A DNA stretch of 64,000 nt, from the NCBI GenBank assembly GCA_021014325.1, contig JAJGQC010000344.1, positions 28,359 to 92,358 of the forward strand, written 5' to 3'. Source of the DNA: Plazaster borealis (taxonomy: Eukaryota > Echinodermata > Asteroidea > Forcipulatida > Labidiasteridae). This document shows positions 1-11,018 of this stretch, piece by piece (the stretch's first letter is position 1; the number at the start of each line of letters is the position of its first letter). The position numbers and the translations under genes are program-made. The notes under the pieces are model-generated. The model saw only the letters and a program-made list of their open reading frames with translations, was not told the DNA's origin and did not search any database.

Positions 1-89
1 AAATGCTAAGGTTAAGTGCATAACAATGTACGGTAGGATGTTCAAACAATAAAAAATGTTTTTTTCTAAAATCTACAGGAAATATTAAA

Positions 90-180
90 ACCCCATGGGC
101 CGTGGTCAAGATGACCACGGGTGTGCTCCTTGGACCCCCCTCTTTAATTCTGTATTTAGTGGTGACCGGCCCATGGGGTC
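90..180. repeat. Short inverted-repeat (hairpin) element
   Basis: An 11-base CCCCATGGGCC-type arm near 92 is repeated inverted near 168-178. The left arm carries a small internal palindrome GTGGTCAAGATGACCAC. No coding content. Family unknown. Confidence 0.5.
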
Positions 181-544
181 TGGACATGTAAAAAGTGCTT
201 CAATACAGTTCTATTGATTTTGTGCGTCAATGAAGGTTGAATGTCAAACGAGTAACTGGTCCTTGTTTGACATTCGAATGTCGAATATCGAATGTCAAAT
301 GAGAAACCAACTTCACACCGATAATTTGCCTAACACCATTTGTTTTTTCAGTTTCCAGAACAGAATGCATTTACTTTTAGAAAGTTTCAAAGCCCCAATT
401 CTTTCTTTCTTTGCAGATTAATTCTCTCCACACATATAATAAAAGGGAACTTTTACGTTTAATGAGAATCTTTTAAAAAGCTGATGGCCGTAGATCCATA
501 GGGTCGAATTTTAGTGCCAATTCATGAATTCCATAAACCGGTCA

Positions 545-612
545 ATTCGTACCCAAGTCAACTCGGATTACACCCAAGTCAACTCGGATTACACCCAAGT
601 CAACTCGTTCAT
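545..612. repeat. Short tandem repeat, unit about 23 bp
   Basis: The phrase CCCAAGTCAACTCGGATTACA is repeated about 2.5 times, with decayed partial copies (AACTCGTACC) on both sides up to about 800. Confidence 0.7.
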
Positions 613-1157
613 TGGTTAACTCGTACCCAGGTTAAAGGCTTTAGAGTTGCAGTTGAGTTATTTAGTTAACTTTTTAAATTCCAGGCATATGCCATTGGCT
701 TTTCATGAGTCTTGTTCGTATTGAATTGGGATTTTTTCATTTTGTGTTGTTCTTGTTGACATGCCAAACTCGTCGTACCAAGGTTAACTCGTACCAAAGT
801 CTGTCAACTGGTCGCACCATACGTTAGCCCAATAAATAGTGCCGATTAGTGGACTCCATCTGCTTCTGGTAGGGAGATCAGCAGATCGGCAGGTTGATCC
901 TTTGGTAGTTCCACCAAATGGCTATGAAACTCTACAATTTAATGAATTATTTTTGGGGCACGGTGCAAGTGAAGGGCAATGAAATTGTTTGGGGACAATC
1001 AAATATCTAATTTTCCTTGTATAACAATTTTAACAGCAGGAGTGATAACAAATAAACACAAATGTATAGTGTGGAGATTGATTTGCTTAGCGAAGTTTGT
1101 TAATAAAACAAAGAATACAAATATAAAATCAAATTTATTATATTAAAAACTCAATAT

Positions 1158-1300
1158 GTGGGTTCTTTTTGGGTTTGTTCGTTTTGGGTTTTTTATTTGT
1201 TTTTCTGGGGGGTTTTGGGGTTGTTTTTGGTTTTTTTTTTTTGGGGGGGTGGTTTGGGGGACAAGTATGGTTGCAATTTTACCCCCCCTTCCAATTTACA
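1158..1300. repeat. G/T-rich low-complexity tract
   Basis: Runs of G and T dominate, ending in a C-run. Long open frames here come from composition and are not genes. Confidence 0.7.
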
Positions 1301-1485
1301 CTAACACCAATGCCAAAAAATACAATGTCGAAATGCAATTCTTGCTGTTTGTTACTTTTACTCCCAAAGAACACATTTAATTGTATTTTAATCAGTGAAT
1401 CAACTCTACATTAAACATATTTTTAAAGGACTGTTGTTCCATTTAAAAAAATATGAACAATTAATTTGTTGCTTTTGCTTTTACA

Positions 1486-1580
1486 GAGCTAGTGAAGCTG
1501 AAGTGAGATCCACCAATCAACAAAGCAGATCTCTGCACTGTACATCAACCTTGCGTGCAAAATGCATTTTCTACTAAAAA
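1486..1580 (+). other. Exon-like segment of unknown gene
   Basis: Flanked by a good acceptor (CTTTTACAG) and a donor (AAAG|GTAAAC). Only one frame is open through most of it, and it reaches a stop near the end (LRAKCIFY then stop). It could be a terminal or decayed exon of the same unknown plus-strand locus as the modules at 2.5, 3.5 and 5.9 kb. No function is assigned. Confidence 0.25.
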
Positions 1581-1599
1581 AGGTAAACTCATTAACACT

Positions 1600-1755
1600 A
1601 GTGTTTTTCAGTGCTTTCCTGGGAGTCTCTTAAAAAAAAAAGAAGCCCGACAGGCATATTACTCAGGTGGGATTGGAACCCACGACCTTTGCAATTCTGG
1701 AGCAGACGTCTTACCACTAGACCAATCAGCTTGAAAAGGTATTCAACTTCGACAT
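1600..1755 (-). repeat. tRNA-derived SINE, type 2
   Basis: On the minus strand there is an A-box-like CTAGTGGTAAGACG and a B-box-like GGGTTCCAATCCC, followed by TGAGTAATATGCCTG. The same head occurs at about 30,290 and 60,820. It is not an intact tRNA gene. Confidence 0.65.
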
Positions 1756-2069
1756 TGATTTTTCTCCAACGCAATTTTGGCCGAGGAGCACCTTCATCAC
1801 TTCGTGAAGATGAAGTCAATTTCTTCAAAAAACTTATACATGTATTGTGAAATGCTCTGGAGACAGAACTTGCACCAATATTTTAGTAAACAGAGATTCA
1901 CCCAAAAAAGAGTGAAACAGTCAGTGAATCCCCAAATAGCAATCCACCTATAGTGGGCATGAAAAAGACAAAGATGGGCCGTCTCTTTTATTGCTTATTG
2001 TTAAACCCACAGGATATAAATCATGCTTTTAGGTTACTTGTATGCTGCCCCCTTATTGTCAAAGTATCA

Positions 2070-2443
2070 TTAAAGGCACTGAACACGCTTGGAAATTGTC
2101 AAATACCAGTGTTCTCACTTGGTGTATCCCAACATATGCATAAAATAACAAGTCTGTGAAAATTTGGGCTCAATTGGTCATCGAAGTTGCAAGAAAATGA
2201 TGAAAGAAAAAACACCCTTGTTGTACAAATTTATGTGCTTTCAGATAGGAATAAAAACTTCTTGCAAGAAGTTTTTATTATTTTAGTGAGAAATTACCTC
2301 TTTCTCAAAAACTACGTTACTTCAGAGGGAGTCGTTTCTCACAATGTTTTATACTATCAACAGCTCTCCGTTGCTTGTTACCAAGTAAGTTTTTATGCTA
2401 ATATTTGTTTTGAGCCATTACCAAACGAGTACGATACCTTTAA
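2070..2443 (+). mobile_element. MITE family A, copy A1
   Basis: About 370 bp with inverted ends (AGGCACTG.ACACG...TTGG and its inverse ending ACGATACCT) flanked by TTAA. It lies inside the first copy of the exon-like module. The homologous third module at 5.8 kb has the empty site. Confidence 0.85.
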
Positions 2444-2516
2444 ACCATTGCTGCATTTGAAGGAAAACAACACACCCCTTTCACGAAACAATGTTTTTTA
2501 TTTTGATTGCATTTAG

Positions 2517-2630
2517 TCATAGCTACAGACATGCCATTGTCAGATGAAGTCTACCTCTCCAAAAGTAGATACACATGCTGCCCATCATCAAGATTCAATC
2601 AACAGATCAAACATCAAGATTCATCAACAG
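2517..2630 (+). pseudogene. Exon-like module, copy 1
   Basis: Bounded by GCATTTAG acceptor and CAACAG|GTAAAT donor. One frame is open and contains ATDMPLSDEVYLSKSRYT, after which it diverges from copy 3 through a 2-base deletion. Function unknown. It may be a duplicated exon of an unidentified plus-strand gene, or part of a larger repeat. Confidence 0.4.
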
Positions 2631-2644
2631 GTAAATTGAACTAA

Positions 2645-3103
2645 ACTGCTCACAAAAAGTTAGGAAACTTTTTTTAATCGAGTATATTTTTATTATTTAT
2701 TACTCTCTTTGTATATGTTATATATCAATGCAAAGCTGAAGTGTTCCTCTTTAAAATGATACCACATTTGCAATGATTACATGTTGCTGAATTTGGCTAC
2801 ATGAATGACAATGAGGCAAAGTCACAAATCAAATGTGCCAAAATTACCGCTTGTTTGAATTACAGTGTCAATTTGTTTGTTCACACAGTAACACAAAATT
2901 GCTAATTTTGGCACATTTGATTTGTGACTTTGTCTCATTCTCATTAATGTGGCCAAATCCAGCAACATGTCATCATTGCACATTTGGTATCATTTTAAAG
3001 AAGAACACTTCAGCTTTCTATTGATATGCAACATAATACAAGAGGGTAATAAATAATAAAAATATACATGATTAAAAAAGTTTCCTAACTTTTTGTGAGC
3101 AGT
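2645..3103. mobile_element. Fully palindromic MITE with TAA target duplication
   Basis: A 459-bp element. The first half (ACTGCTCACAAAAAGTTAGG...) is the near-perfect inverse complement of the second half, ending CTTTTTGTGAGCAGT. The flanks are TAA (2642-2644) and TAA (3104-3106). A 3-bp TWA duplication is typical of PIF/Harbinger transposons. There is no transposase, so it is non-autonomous. Confidence 0.85.
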
Positions 3104-3106
3104 TAA

Positions 3107-3446
3107 GACCAGTGTTCTCACTTGGTGTATCCCAACATATGCATAAAATAACAAGCCTGTGAAAATTTGGGCTCAATTGGTCATCGATGTTGCAAGAAAA
3201 TGATGAAAGAAAAAACACCCTTGTCGTACAAATTTGTGTGCTTTCAGATAGGAATAAAAACTTCTTGCAAGAAGTTTTTATTATTTTAGTGAGAAATTAC
3301 CTCTTTCTCAAAAACTATGTTACTTCAGAGGGAGTCGTTTCCTACAATGTTTTATACTATCAACAGCTCTCCGTTGCTTGTTACCAAGTAAGTTTTTATG
3401 CTAATATTTGTTTTGAGTCATTACCAAACAAGTACGATACCTTTAA
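3107..3446 (+). mobile_element. MITE family A, copy A2 (5' truncated)
   Basis: Same sequence as A1 but lacking the left inverted repeat. It starts inside the element right after the palindromic MITE. The right end ACGATACCTTTAA is intact. Confidence 0.8.
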
Positions 3447-3518
3447 ACCATTGCTGCATTTGAAGGAAAACAACACACCCCTTTCACGAAACAATGTTTT
3501 TATTTTGATTACATTTAG

Positions 3519-3618
3519 TCATAGCTACAGACATACCATTGTCAGATGAAGTCTACCTCCCCAAAAGTAGATACACATGCTGCCCATCATCAAGATTCAA
3601 CGATGTATTCATCAACAG
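3519..3618 (+). pseudogene. Exon-like module, copy 2
   Basis: Acceptor ACATTTAG, donor CAACAG|GTAAAT. It encodes ATDIPLSDEVYLPKSRYT in one frame, then diverges as in copy 1. It sits the same distance after A2 as copy 1 does after A1, so A1 and copy 1 were duplicated together. Confidence 0.4.
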
Positions 3619-3689
3619 GTAAATCGAACTATATGAACAACCATTAATTTGAGTTGTATCAAGAGGCTTTGGATAGTTTGATTATACTA

Positions 3690-4071
3690 GGCTTCGTACA
3701 CGTTTGGTAATGACTCTGATAATTAATGGCAATAAAAACTTACCTGGTAAGTAAAGCAGCTTTGGATAGTACAATGCATTTTGAGGAATCTTTCACTTCG
3801 AAGTACTGCGGTTATGGAAAAAATATAGCACTTTTTATCCCCCAAAACATTTGAATCTGAGAGTAACGCTTCTCAGAGTGTGTATTCCAATGCAGATTAT
3901 TCTTCCTGCGTGGACATAACCGCTCCAGATTTTCGGCAATATCTCAAAAATGCTGCCACCTTTTGAAATGAAAATTTCACAGGTTAGTTTTATGGTATAT
4001 ATCTACAACTATACAGGTTTGAAACAAACAATAGGCTTCAATGACCAAACGTGTACGATGCCTTTAAAACA
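3690..4071 (+). mobile_element. MITE family B, copy B1
   Basis: About 380 bp. It has TACACGTTTGGTAATGACTC at the left, the internal phrase TTCGAAGTACTGCGGTTATG, and an inverted right end ACGTGTACGATGCCTTTAA. Non-coding. Confidence 0.8.
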
Positions 4072-4402
4072 AAAGTTAAAACACCTTTAAAGTGTATTTC
4101 TGTGTTCTTTCATACATTACCTGTAGAGCGAATTACTACATTTGCATATTCCCTAGGCCGGCAGGCGTTAATGCTAAGAGTTTTACCAACAGCGCCCTCT
4201 GGCGCCCCCTCAATGCCCTGTGGCAATCCCATCCCATGACCTTTCTCTTTTCTCTTAGCAACGGCGCTGGTAGGACGTGTTTTTTATCGGTTGAACCAAT
4301 TGCATGTACGTCTTTGACCATTCGTTCTTGCTTGAGAAGTTTTGATTTGAAGTAGTAGATTTGTAGAGTTGTTTACTTTGTTTTCATCTGAAGAGAATAA
4401 GT

Positions 4403-5570
4403 ATGAAGCGTTTGCCGACGTCTTTACCTGTCATTACCAAGGGTATGAAACACCCCTCGGGACAGGTCGATTCCTCGGGGGGACTGCACCGGGAAAACGT
4501 CCTTCCCCAACCAGTCCCCCGCCCGGCAGCCACAGACGGCTGCGGGTGCTGACAGTTCTGCGACTGGGGTAGCTGGCTTGAACCAGTCTCCTACCTTGGC
4601 CGCTAAAGGGACGTCTAAACGCAAGGCGGGCTCAGGCAAGGGTCTACTAAACCAGGCCACCATTGCCGGAGCGAAGCCGAAGAAAGCCCGCCAGGGACAG
4701 GGGAAACGAGGCGCCCAATCGAGCCTCCGCTCTCCCTTCGTCTAGCCCCCGAACACGGGACGACTTGACGTGGCTAGCCTCCACGGCCCGTCAAAACCAC
4801 GTCCCCCTGACACAGTGGAATTCTCCACGGGATGTCAGGACAGACTGTTGTTGTCACAGGGTTTATCCACAACCTCGGATTTCCGTTGTTCTGGTGTTCC
4901 CGGGCCCCAAGTGCAATCCGATATGTCATCGGATGTTTCACGGGGCCGCCCTAAGAAAAGGGACAAAAGGAATTCGGGGCGTGCCTGACGCTCCTCCCCG
5001 AGTTCCGATGGATCTTGGGATCGACCGCGCCACAGTAAACATAACCGGGCGGATGACACGATCTCTAGGGCCGAGTTTTTGCATGAAAAGATTATGTCTG
5101 CAGAAAAATGGACTGCCTACAGGAGGCGGGAACTTGATTATTATCATTTTCCCAAGGAGGATTTTAAGAAGTTTGTCTCCACTCCTATTCTCCCCGATGC
5201 TGCGAAAGATAAGTTGGCCGCAGATGCGGGAGTCTCGGCGTCCAAGCGATCTTTCCCGACAAGATGCGGGATAAGTTTGAGGACACATTGAAGAAGTCGA
5301 ATTCAGCATCCAGATTTGGCATGTGTTCGACTTCCTTCCTCCTGCTGCTGAATGAATACCTGGTCTCTGGGTGTGAGGATGACTCCACAGTCCCAGCAGA
5401 CCTTTTAACTGCGGCCTTTCACTGCCTTGATTTTGGTCTTCGGTCAGTACTCGAGCAGTTTGCTAGAATTTTGACCTTAGCTACATCGACCCGACGGGGA
5501 AATGTGCTGGATGCATTTTTTCTCCCTTCTCCGGGTGCCACACTACTGTGGTGGGGGATTTTATTTCACT
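4403..5570 (+). pseudogene. Decayed retroelement Gag-like ORF (frameshifts and stops)
   Basis: GC content rises sharply compared with the surroundings. Three frames must be joined to read one protein: 4403-4550, about 4551-5262 with in-frame stops at 4743 and 4986, then 5264-5578. The pieces include a Lys/Arg-rich part (AKPKKARQGQGKRGAQ), a helical part (AEKWTAYRRRELDYYHFPKE) and ASRFGMCSTSFLLLLNEYLV. The layout resembles Gag of DIRS- or gypsy-type elements; the family is uncertain. There is no reverse transcriptase, integrase or LTR nearby, so it is an isolated broken fragment. Confidence 0.4.
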
Positions 5571-5865
5571 ATCGTTAAAACACTTTCAAACCTGTGCCAA
5601 TATTTTAGTAGACAGAGATTCACCCCAAAAAGAGTTGAATTGTCTCGGCTTCCTCACTCAACAAAACACCCCCAGTGGACTGGCGAGAATAAACCAAAAA
5701 CATGGGCCATCTTTTTTGTTATGCTTATTGTTAGAAGCAAGTGTTTCGAGATTACTTGTATGGCGCCCTCTTATGTCAGAGCATCATCAAATTGTTGCTG
5801 CAATTGAAGGAAAACTACAAAACACCCCTTTCATAAAATTTGTTTTTTTATTTGTTTGCATTTAG

Positions 5866-5969
5866 GCTGGCTACAGACATGCCATTGTCAGATGAAGTCT
5901 ACCTCTCCAAAAGTAGATACACATATGCTGCCCATCATCAAGATTCAAGAATGTCTTCTCCATCAACAG
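5866..5969 (+). pseudogene. Exon-like module, copy 3 (best preserved)
   Basis: Acceptor TTTGCATTTAG, donor CAACAG|GTAAGC. The open frame reads LATDMPLSDEVYLSKSRYTY then AAHHQDSRMSSPSTG. Upstream sequence (5590-5865) is homologous to 1860-2070 and 2444-2516, but without the MITE. A fully open frame and canonical splice sites suggest a real ancestral exon. No family recognised. Confidence 0.45.
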
Positions 5970-6179
5970 GTAAGCACCAGTTTCAACATGTGGGTTCAAC
6001 AACTAACATCCAAAATGTTCCTTATTTGGACTCTCTGCTTATTTGATCTTAACTTTTTAGAAACCCCTTTTGTAAATAATAATGTGCAACCACTGAAAAT
6101 TAAGGCGTGATACAGTTTACACTGACACCTCAACATCCATAGACTGCGATGAAAAGGCTTAGCGTCTGGCAATTATCAT

Positions 6180-6530
6180 CGCACAACCAAAACGTGCGTT
6201 TACCTAAGTTTGGTGATCAGAGGTGGGCACAAATTCTTAATTTTTTGTAAGATAACCGGAAGCTGTCAAGGTCAAGTATAATTCTCAGGTTTTCTTCATT
6301 GTACTATTGAATTGTTTTTACTTTCATATTTGTTATCAATTACTTAGTATTACATTCCCAACAACATATACAATCTTTCAAGGTCATAAACTACGTTAGT
6401 GACAACACCAATGGTGTCAATTTTAACACCCTACGAAACAAAATCTCGCCCATTTAAAACTCCAACTGGTTGGGACCACAATGGTCCCTGAAGTTTGAAT
6501 ATGCGCGAGACTTGCACAGTCTATCTGTGT
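6180..6530 (-). mobile_element. DNA transposon family E, truncated copy
   Basis: It ends at GCGCGAGACTTGCACAGTCT, the same terminus as the copies at 25.8 and 49.2 kb. It shares internal phrases such as ACCGGAAGCTGTCAAGGTCA. The left end is degraded. Confidence 0.6.
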
Positions 6531-6804
6531 AATCATTACACACTCGTTTCTAAATCATTTAGTTCAAGTTGATCTTTAAAGGTATTCTCAAACTACCCTT
6601 GTGCTTCATTACTTGTTATTATTTTAAAGCTAAAGTCAAGCATTATTTTGTTTTTTTTGTTTGCATGATACAGCGAGGCTTGTCATCTCAACAGAGATCT
6701 ACTCATCAACCAAGAAGATGTAGTTGATAAGCATCCTAATGTACAATGAGTCTGGTAAATGAGCTGCTCTCTCCTTTATAAAAGGTAAGGGAAACTCCTA
6801 AACA

Positions 6805-7191
6805 TTAAAGGTATGGTACAGGTTTGGTAATGACTCAAAACAAATATTAGCTTAAAAACTTACTTGGTAACAAGCAACGGAGAGCTGTTGATAGTATAAA
6901 ACATTGTGGGAAACGACTCCCTCTGAAGTAACGTAGTTTTTGAGAAAGAGGTAATTTCTCACTAAAATAATAAAAACTTCTTGCAAGAAGTTTTTATTCC
7001 TATCTGAAGGCACACAATTGTACAACAAAGGTGATTTTTCTTTCATCATTTTCTTGCAACTTCAATGACCAATTGAGCCCAAATTTTCACAGGCTTGTTA
7101 TTTTATGCATAAATTATGTTGGGATACACCAAGTGAGAATACTGGTCTTTGACAATTACCAAACGTGTACAGACCCTTTAAAACAGTTCTT
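6805..7191 (-). mobile_element. MITE family A, copy A3
   Basis: Inverse orientation to A1. It has GGTACAGGTTTGGTAATGAC at the left and ends GTGTACAGACCCTTTAA. About 385 bp, non-coding. Confidence 0.8.
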
Positions 7192-7527
7192 AGTTCAAAA
7201 ATATATCGTAGTTTCCTTCTATCAAATTTAGCATCACTTTCCCTGGGTAGTTCCAACTGTTATTTATTTATTTATTTTTTTTGGAACGGGGATGAGAGGC
7301 AAGTGAGGTGCAAATCGAATGTTTGGGGCAAAGCAAATCCATCCATGTTTAGCGAGGTAGCAGCGAGTACCAACAGCATCTCTGGCCACAGCATTTGCGA
7401 ATAGACACCAACCCTCAAAAATCTGAGAAATGGTTTTTTGCATGAAACGTTTCTCAGATTCAAATATTTTGTTTGTGAAAAATTTGACTTTATTAAACAC
7501 ATATTTCTTTGTACTTGTATTTTGAAG

Positions 7528-7649
7528 GCATGCCATCCGCAGATAATTTCTACCTGTGACAAAAAGTAGATTCCTGAGACCTGCAAGTGCCTACCATCAG
7601 CCCAATGTCTACACATCACCAATGTTGATGTGTGAAGGTGACAACAAAG
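7528..7649 (+). pseudogene. Exon-like module, diverged copy 4
   Basis: Acceptor TTTTGAAG, donor CAAAG|GTATGT. It aligns by eye to copy 3 (MPSADNFYL then KSRF versus MPLSDEVYLSKSRY) but needs a frameshift at TGTGACA. The later part reads RPASAYHQPNVYTSPMLMCE. An open stretch continues to a stop at 7808. Speculative. Confidence 0.3.
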
Positions 7650-7984
7650 GTATGTACAATCCCCAAGGGTTACGTTACACTAACACCAAAAAGTGGGCTG
7701 TTTTAGCAGCACTGTACAGACAGCACCCCCACGCCACATGCCACAACATTCTGAGGACTTCATGCTGGCACCAGCCTAACTCAGATGAGTGGTTTGTCCC
7801 TACAGATTGATTACAGATTATTTTAAAAAATGAAAACATGTTTTTACTAACAATCCCTTAGATAAATAATAAAAAGCATTATATCATTCGCTTTTAATAT
7901 TAACAAAATCAATAATCTTTTAAGTAGAAACCAGCATTGTTTCTCCTCCACTGTTATTTTCATGAACCTTGGAATAAAATGTTT

Positions 7985-8226
7985 CTGCATCATTGCTTCT
8001 CTTCACCCAGGGGTATAAATGGGTACCTGCGAGGGTAGAGGTTGATATTGTGTTTGAAAAGCCTTCGGAGCGCCACGGCAGCTCAGGGCTGTTTACTCCT
8101 GAGAGAGCTGAGAAATTACAGGAATGTTATTGGCCCAATGACCAGGGCTCTAATGTAAAGCGCATTGAGACGTTATTGTAAAATACACTTTATAAGAACT
8201 AGTTATTATTGTTATTATTAAAATTA
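7985..8226 (+). repeat. 3' half of tRNA-Leu-derived SINE (type 1)
   Basis: It contains the phrases ATAAATGGGTACCTGCGAGG and AAGCGCATTGAGACGTTATT and a TTATTATTGTTATT tail, all shared with the SINE at 38.15 kb. The tRNA-like head is missing. Confidence 0.75.
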
Positions 8227-9888
8227 TAAGTAAAAGAACCAACGAGCAGAAACCAGACATATTCATTTTTGGGGAAAGCGAGGAAAAGACACCATTTGGG
8301 GATATTTAGTGCATCAAACCAATCATGATTGCATTTTTTGTACCTCTGGGGGCTCTGATCAGAGACTCCAGCTGCCCACCCTATAGAGTTTGCTGAATTT
8401 GATGTCTTTCTTGACTAAAAACGCTCCTCAATTTCAGTTTGGATAATACCCATTCATGCCAATTAATCTTTGTCAAATTTGACCTGTAAGATTTCATTGA
8501 CAAGGGTAAATTGGAGGGGGCAGTTCAGTTGACCATACACCCAAAAATGGGTTAAGTTTATATGAATGTTTTCTTTAACCTTTCACAGCATGAGAAAGCT
8601 GATATGCTACAAGTGTGTAGCAAATAATTTTCACTACAATCTTGAAGACTTCAGAGTTTGAGGAGAGCAACTCATAATGGAAACATCATGGTCTTCAAGG
8701 CTTTCTACACATCAAGGAATCATGGATGAACAACCAACCAACTTATTGATTCCATTTGTAAAATTAATGATAACCTGATGCAATCTTACATCTACTTGAA
8801 TATTATCAAATGAATTTTCTACAAAACACAGCCAATACTTACGTAAATGTGACTAGTATCACATGAAAATTCTTGTAAAAAGTAAGTGCCTGAAAAGAAT
8901 ATGAAAACATACACCACAAGTACTTGTAGGTAAGACCTTGTGCTCATTAACATGTCCCTACTTTATTTTCAAAGGCCAAATATCATGACTGATAGAATAT
9001 CAAGTGCTCCTAATTATTTGCATTTATTGGTATTGAGCTCAGGGGTATTTTAACTACATGATGGACAAATATCATGAAAGAAATGCAATATTATTTTTAA
9101 TTCAACAACTTACATTTTGTGAAAAAGATGTCCTTTTCAAATTAGGTCTCATTTGTGAGTGGCCCCAGCAAAGCCCAAAACTTTGACCCAATTTAGGGGA
9201 GGGGAGAACGGTTTGATTTTGGTATTTATCATGAAAGTTGAAACTATTCACAACAACATTTCTTTTTAATCCAAATCTATTGAGACCATATGGTCACAAA
9301 CAAATCTCAAATTTGTTCCTGGGGAAAAAGGTTGACATTTTCTTGCCTGTCACACATTTATGCTAATTGCCAAGAAGTTTTGGGTTTTGCTAGGTAGCAG
9401 GTCTCATTTTATTAACCGCAAAATCAAAACCATAAATGTGCACAGAATGTCTGAAAAACCCCAGACATCGTTGTTGTAGTTTCTTTAAATGAGTACCTAA
9501 TTTGATGACCTAAGTTTAAAGGTTGAGTTGAATAAATTTACTTTTCCAAAAGCAATCGGTTATTTTCTGTAAAATACCTTCATTAAACAAGCATTCATTT
9601 TGAAAACTCAAGATAGTCGTGAAAAATATTTCTGTCTAAAATATTAGCATGGCCAAGAATTTTATTTTGACAAAATGGAAAAAAACACATTAAATGCATA
9701 AAACATACAACAAAGCATTAATCATGATTTTGGGGGTTTACTAATAATGAGGTTTTCACAGCTTAGTGATGTTAACTATTTGTTGATAAATAAGATAATT
9801 GAAATAAGTCTCCCACAAAAACTGTGTCTAGAAATTATCGCTCTTCAAAGTTTTTGTATTTTTAGGCTACAGTAAAATTAATGTTCTT
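8227..9888. other. No recognisable feature
   Basis: AT-rich sequence without long open frames, tandem repeats or matches to the repeat families seen elsewhere in the window. Confidence 0.6.
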
Positions 9889-10250
9889 ATTAAATGCATC
9901 GTACACGTTTGGTAATTACTCAAAATATATATTGGCATAAAAACTGACTTGGTAACGAGCAACAGAGAGCTGTTGATGGTATAAAACATTGTAAGAAACG
10001 ACTCCTCTGAAGTAACGTAGTTTTTGAGAAAGAGGTAATTTCTCACTAAAATAATAACAACTTATTGCAAGAAGTTTTTATTCCTTTCTGAAAGCACACA
10101 AGTTTGTACAACAAGGGTGTTTTTTCTTTCATCATTTTCTTGCAACTTTAATGACCAATTGAGCCCAAGTTTTCACAGGCTTGTTATTTACGCATATGTT
10201 GGGATACACCAAGTGAGAACACTGGTCTTTGACAATTACCAAACGTGTAC
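9889..10250 (-). mobile_element. MITE family A, copy A4
   Basis: It starts at TTAAATGCATCGTACACG and runs to CCAAACGTGT, where it is fused to B2 through a perfect 32-bp palindrome. The outermost bases of the right end are missing. Confidence 0.8.
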
Positions 10251-10631
10251 ACGTTTGGTAATTGGAGCCTATTGTTTGTTTCAAACCTATGTAGTTGTAG
10301 ATATATACCATAAAACTAACATGTGAAAATTTCATTTCAAAAGGTGGTAGCGTTTTTGAGATATTGCCGAAAATCTGGAGCGGTTATGTCCATGCAGGAA
10401 GAATAATCTGCTTTGGAATACACACTCTGAGAAGTGTTACGCGTAACGCTTCTTAGATTCAAATATTTTGGGGATAAAAAGTGATATATTTTTCCATAAC
10501 CGCAGTACTTCGAAGTGAAGAGTTTCTCATAATGCATTATTCTATCCAAAGCCGTTCTTCTTTTTTACCAAGTAAGTTTTTATTGCCATTAATTATCAGA
10601 GTAATTACCAAACGTGTACGATGCCTTTAAA
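10250..10631 (-). mobile_element. MITE family B, copy B2
   Basis: Inverse of B1, ending ACGTGTACGATGCCTTTAA. It shares the phrases AAAATCTGGAGCGGTTATGT and CCGCAGTACTTCGAAGTGAA. Its left end is joined directly to A4. Confidence 0.8.
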
Positions 10632-11018
10632 CTGATAGTTTTTAAATTGTGTTGTTTATATTATATTATTTGGAGTTGTCAAATAAAATGATTCTATAAA
10701 TGTAGCAAGAAATCTCTTCTATTCCCTTATTGTATGTGCATTGTAACTGTTTTTGTAAAACGTATTATATGCAAGACATAGAGCATAACTAAATTACAAG
10801 AAAGCTTGAGCAAAGTTTGACCAATAGATGTTTTACTATTAACAAAATCGACCACAATGGATGAGACGAAAATCAACGTTGCGCATATAAAATAGAGTGG
10901 TCCCATTTGGTAAACCAGTTCACTCCAGAGATAGGCCTTCATGGGTACACATGGAATTCACCAAAAATGGTCGCAGTAAAACATCCTATATCCTCTCAAT
11001 CATTTTCCAGAAAAGTGC

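Noticed and set aside
2187..2516. Open frame containing VRNYLFLKNYVTSEGVV, seen again near 3.2, 6.9, 29.3, 41.5 and 51.0 kb
   Set aside because: It recurs because it is the translation of MITE family A. The frames shift and break between copies, and there are no splice signals or domain features.
4663..5274. 203-codon open frame in the GC-rich block
   Set aside because: Its peptide is Arg/Pro-rich and looks like the wrong frame. The frame two bases away shows the more plausible Gag-like helices and basic domain.
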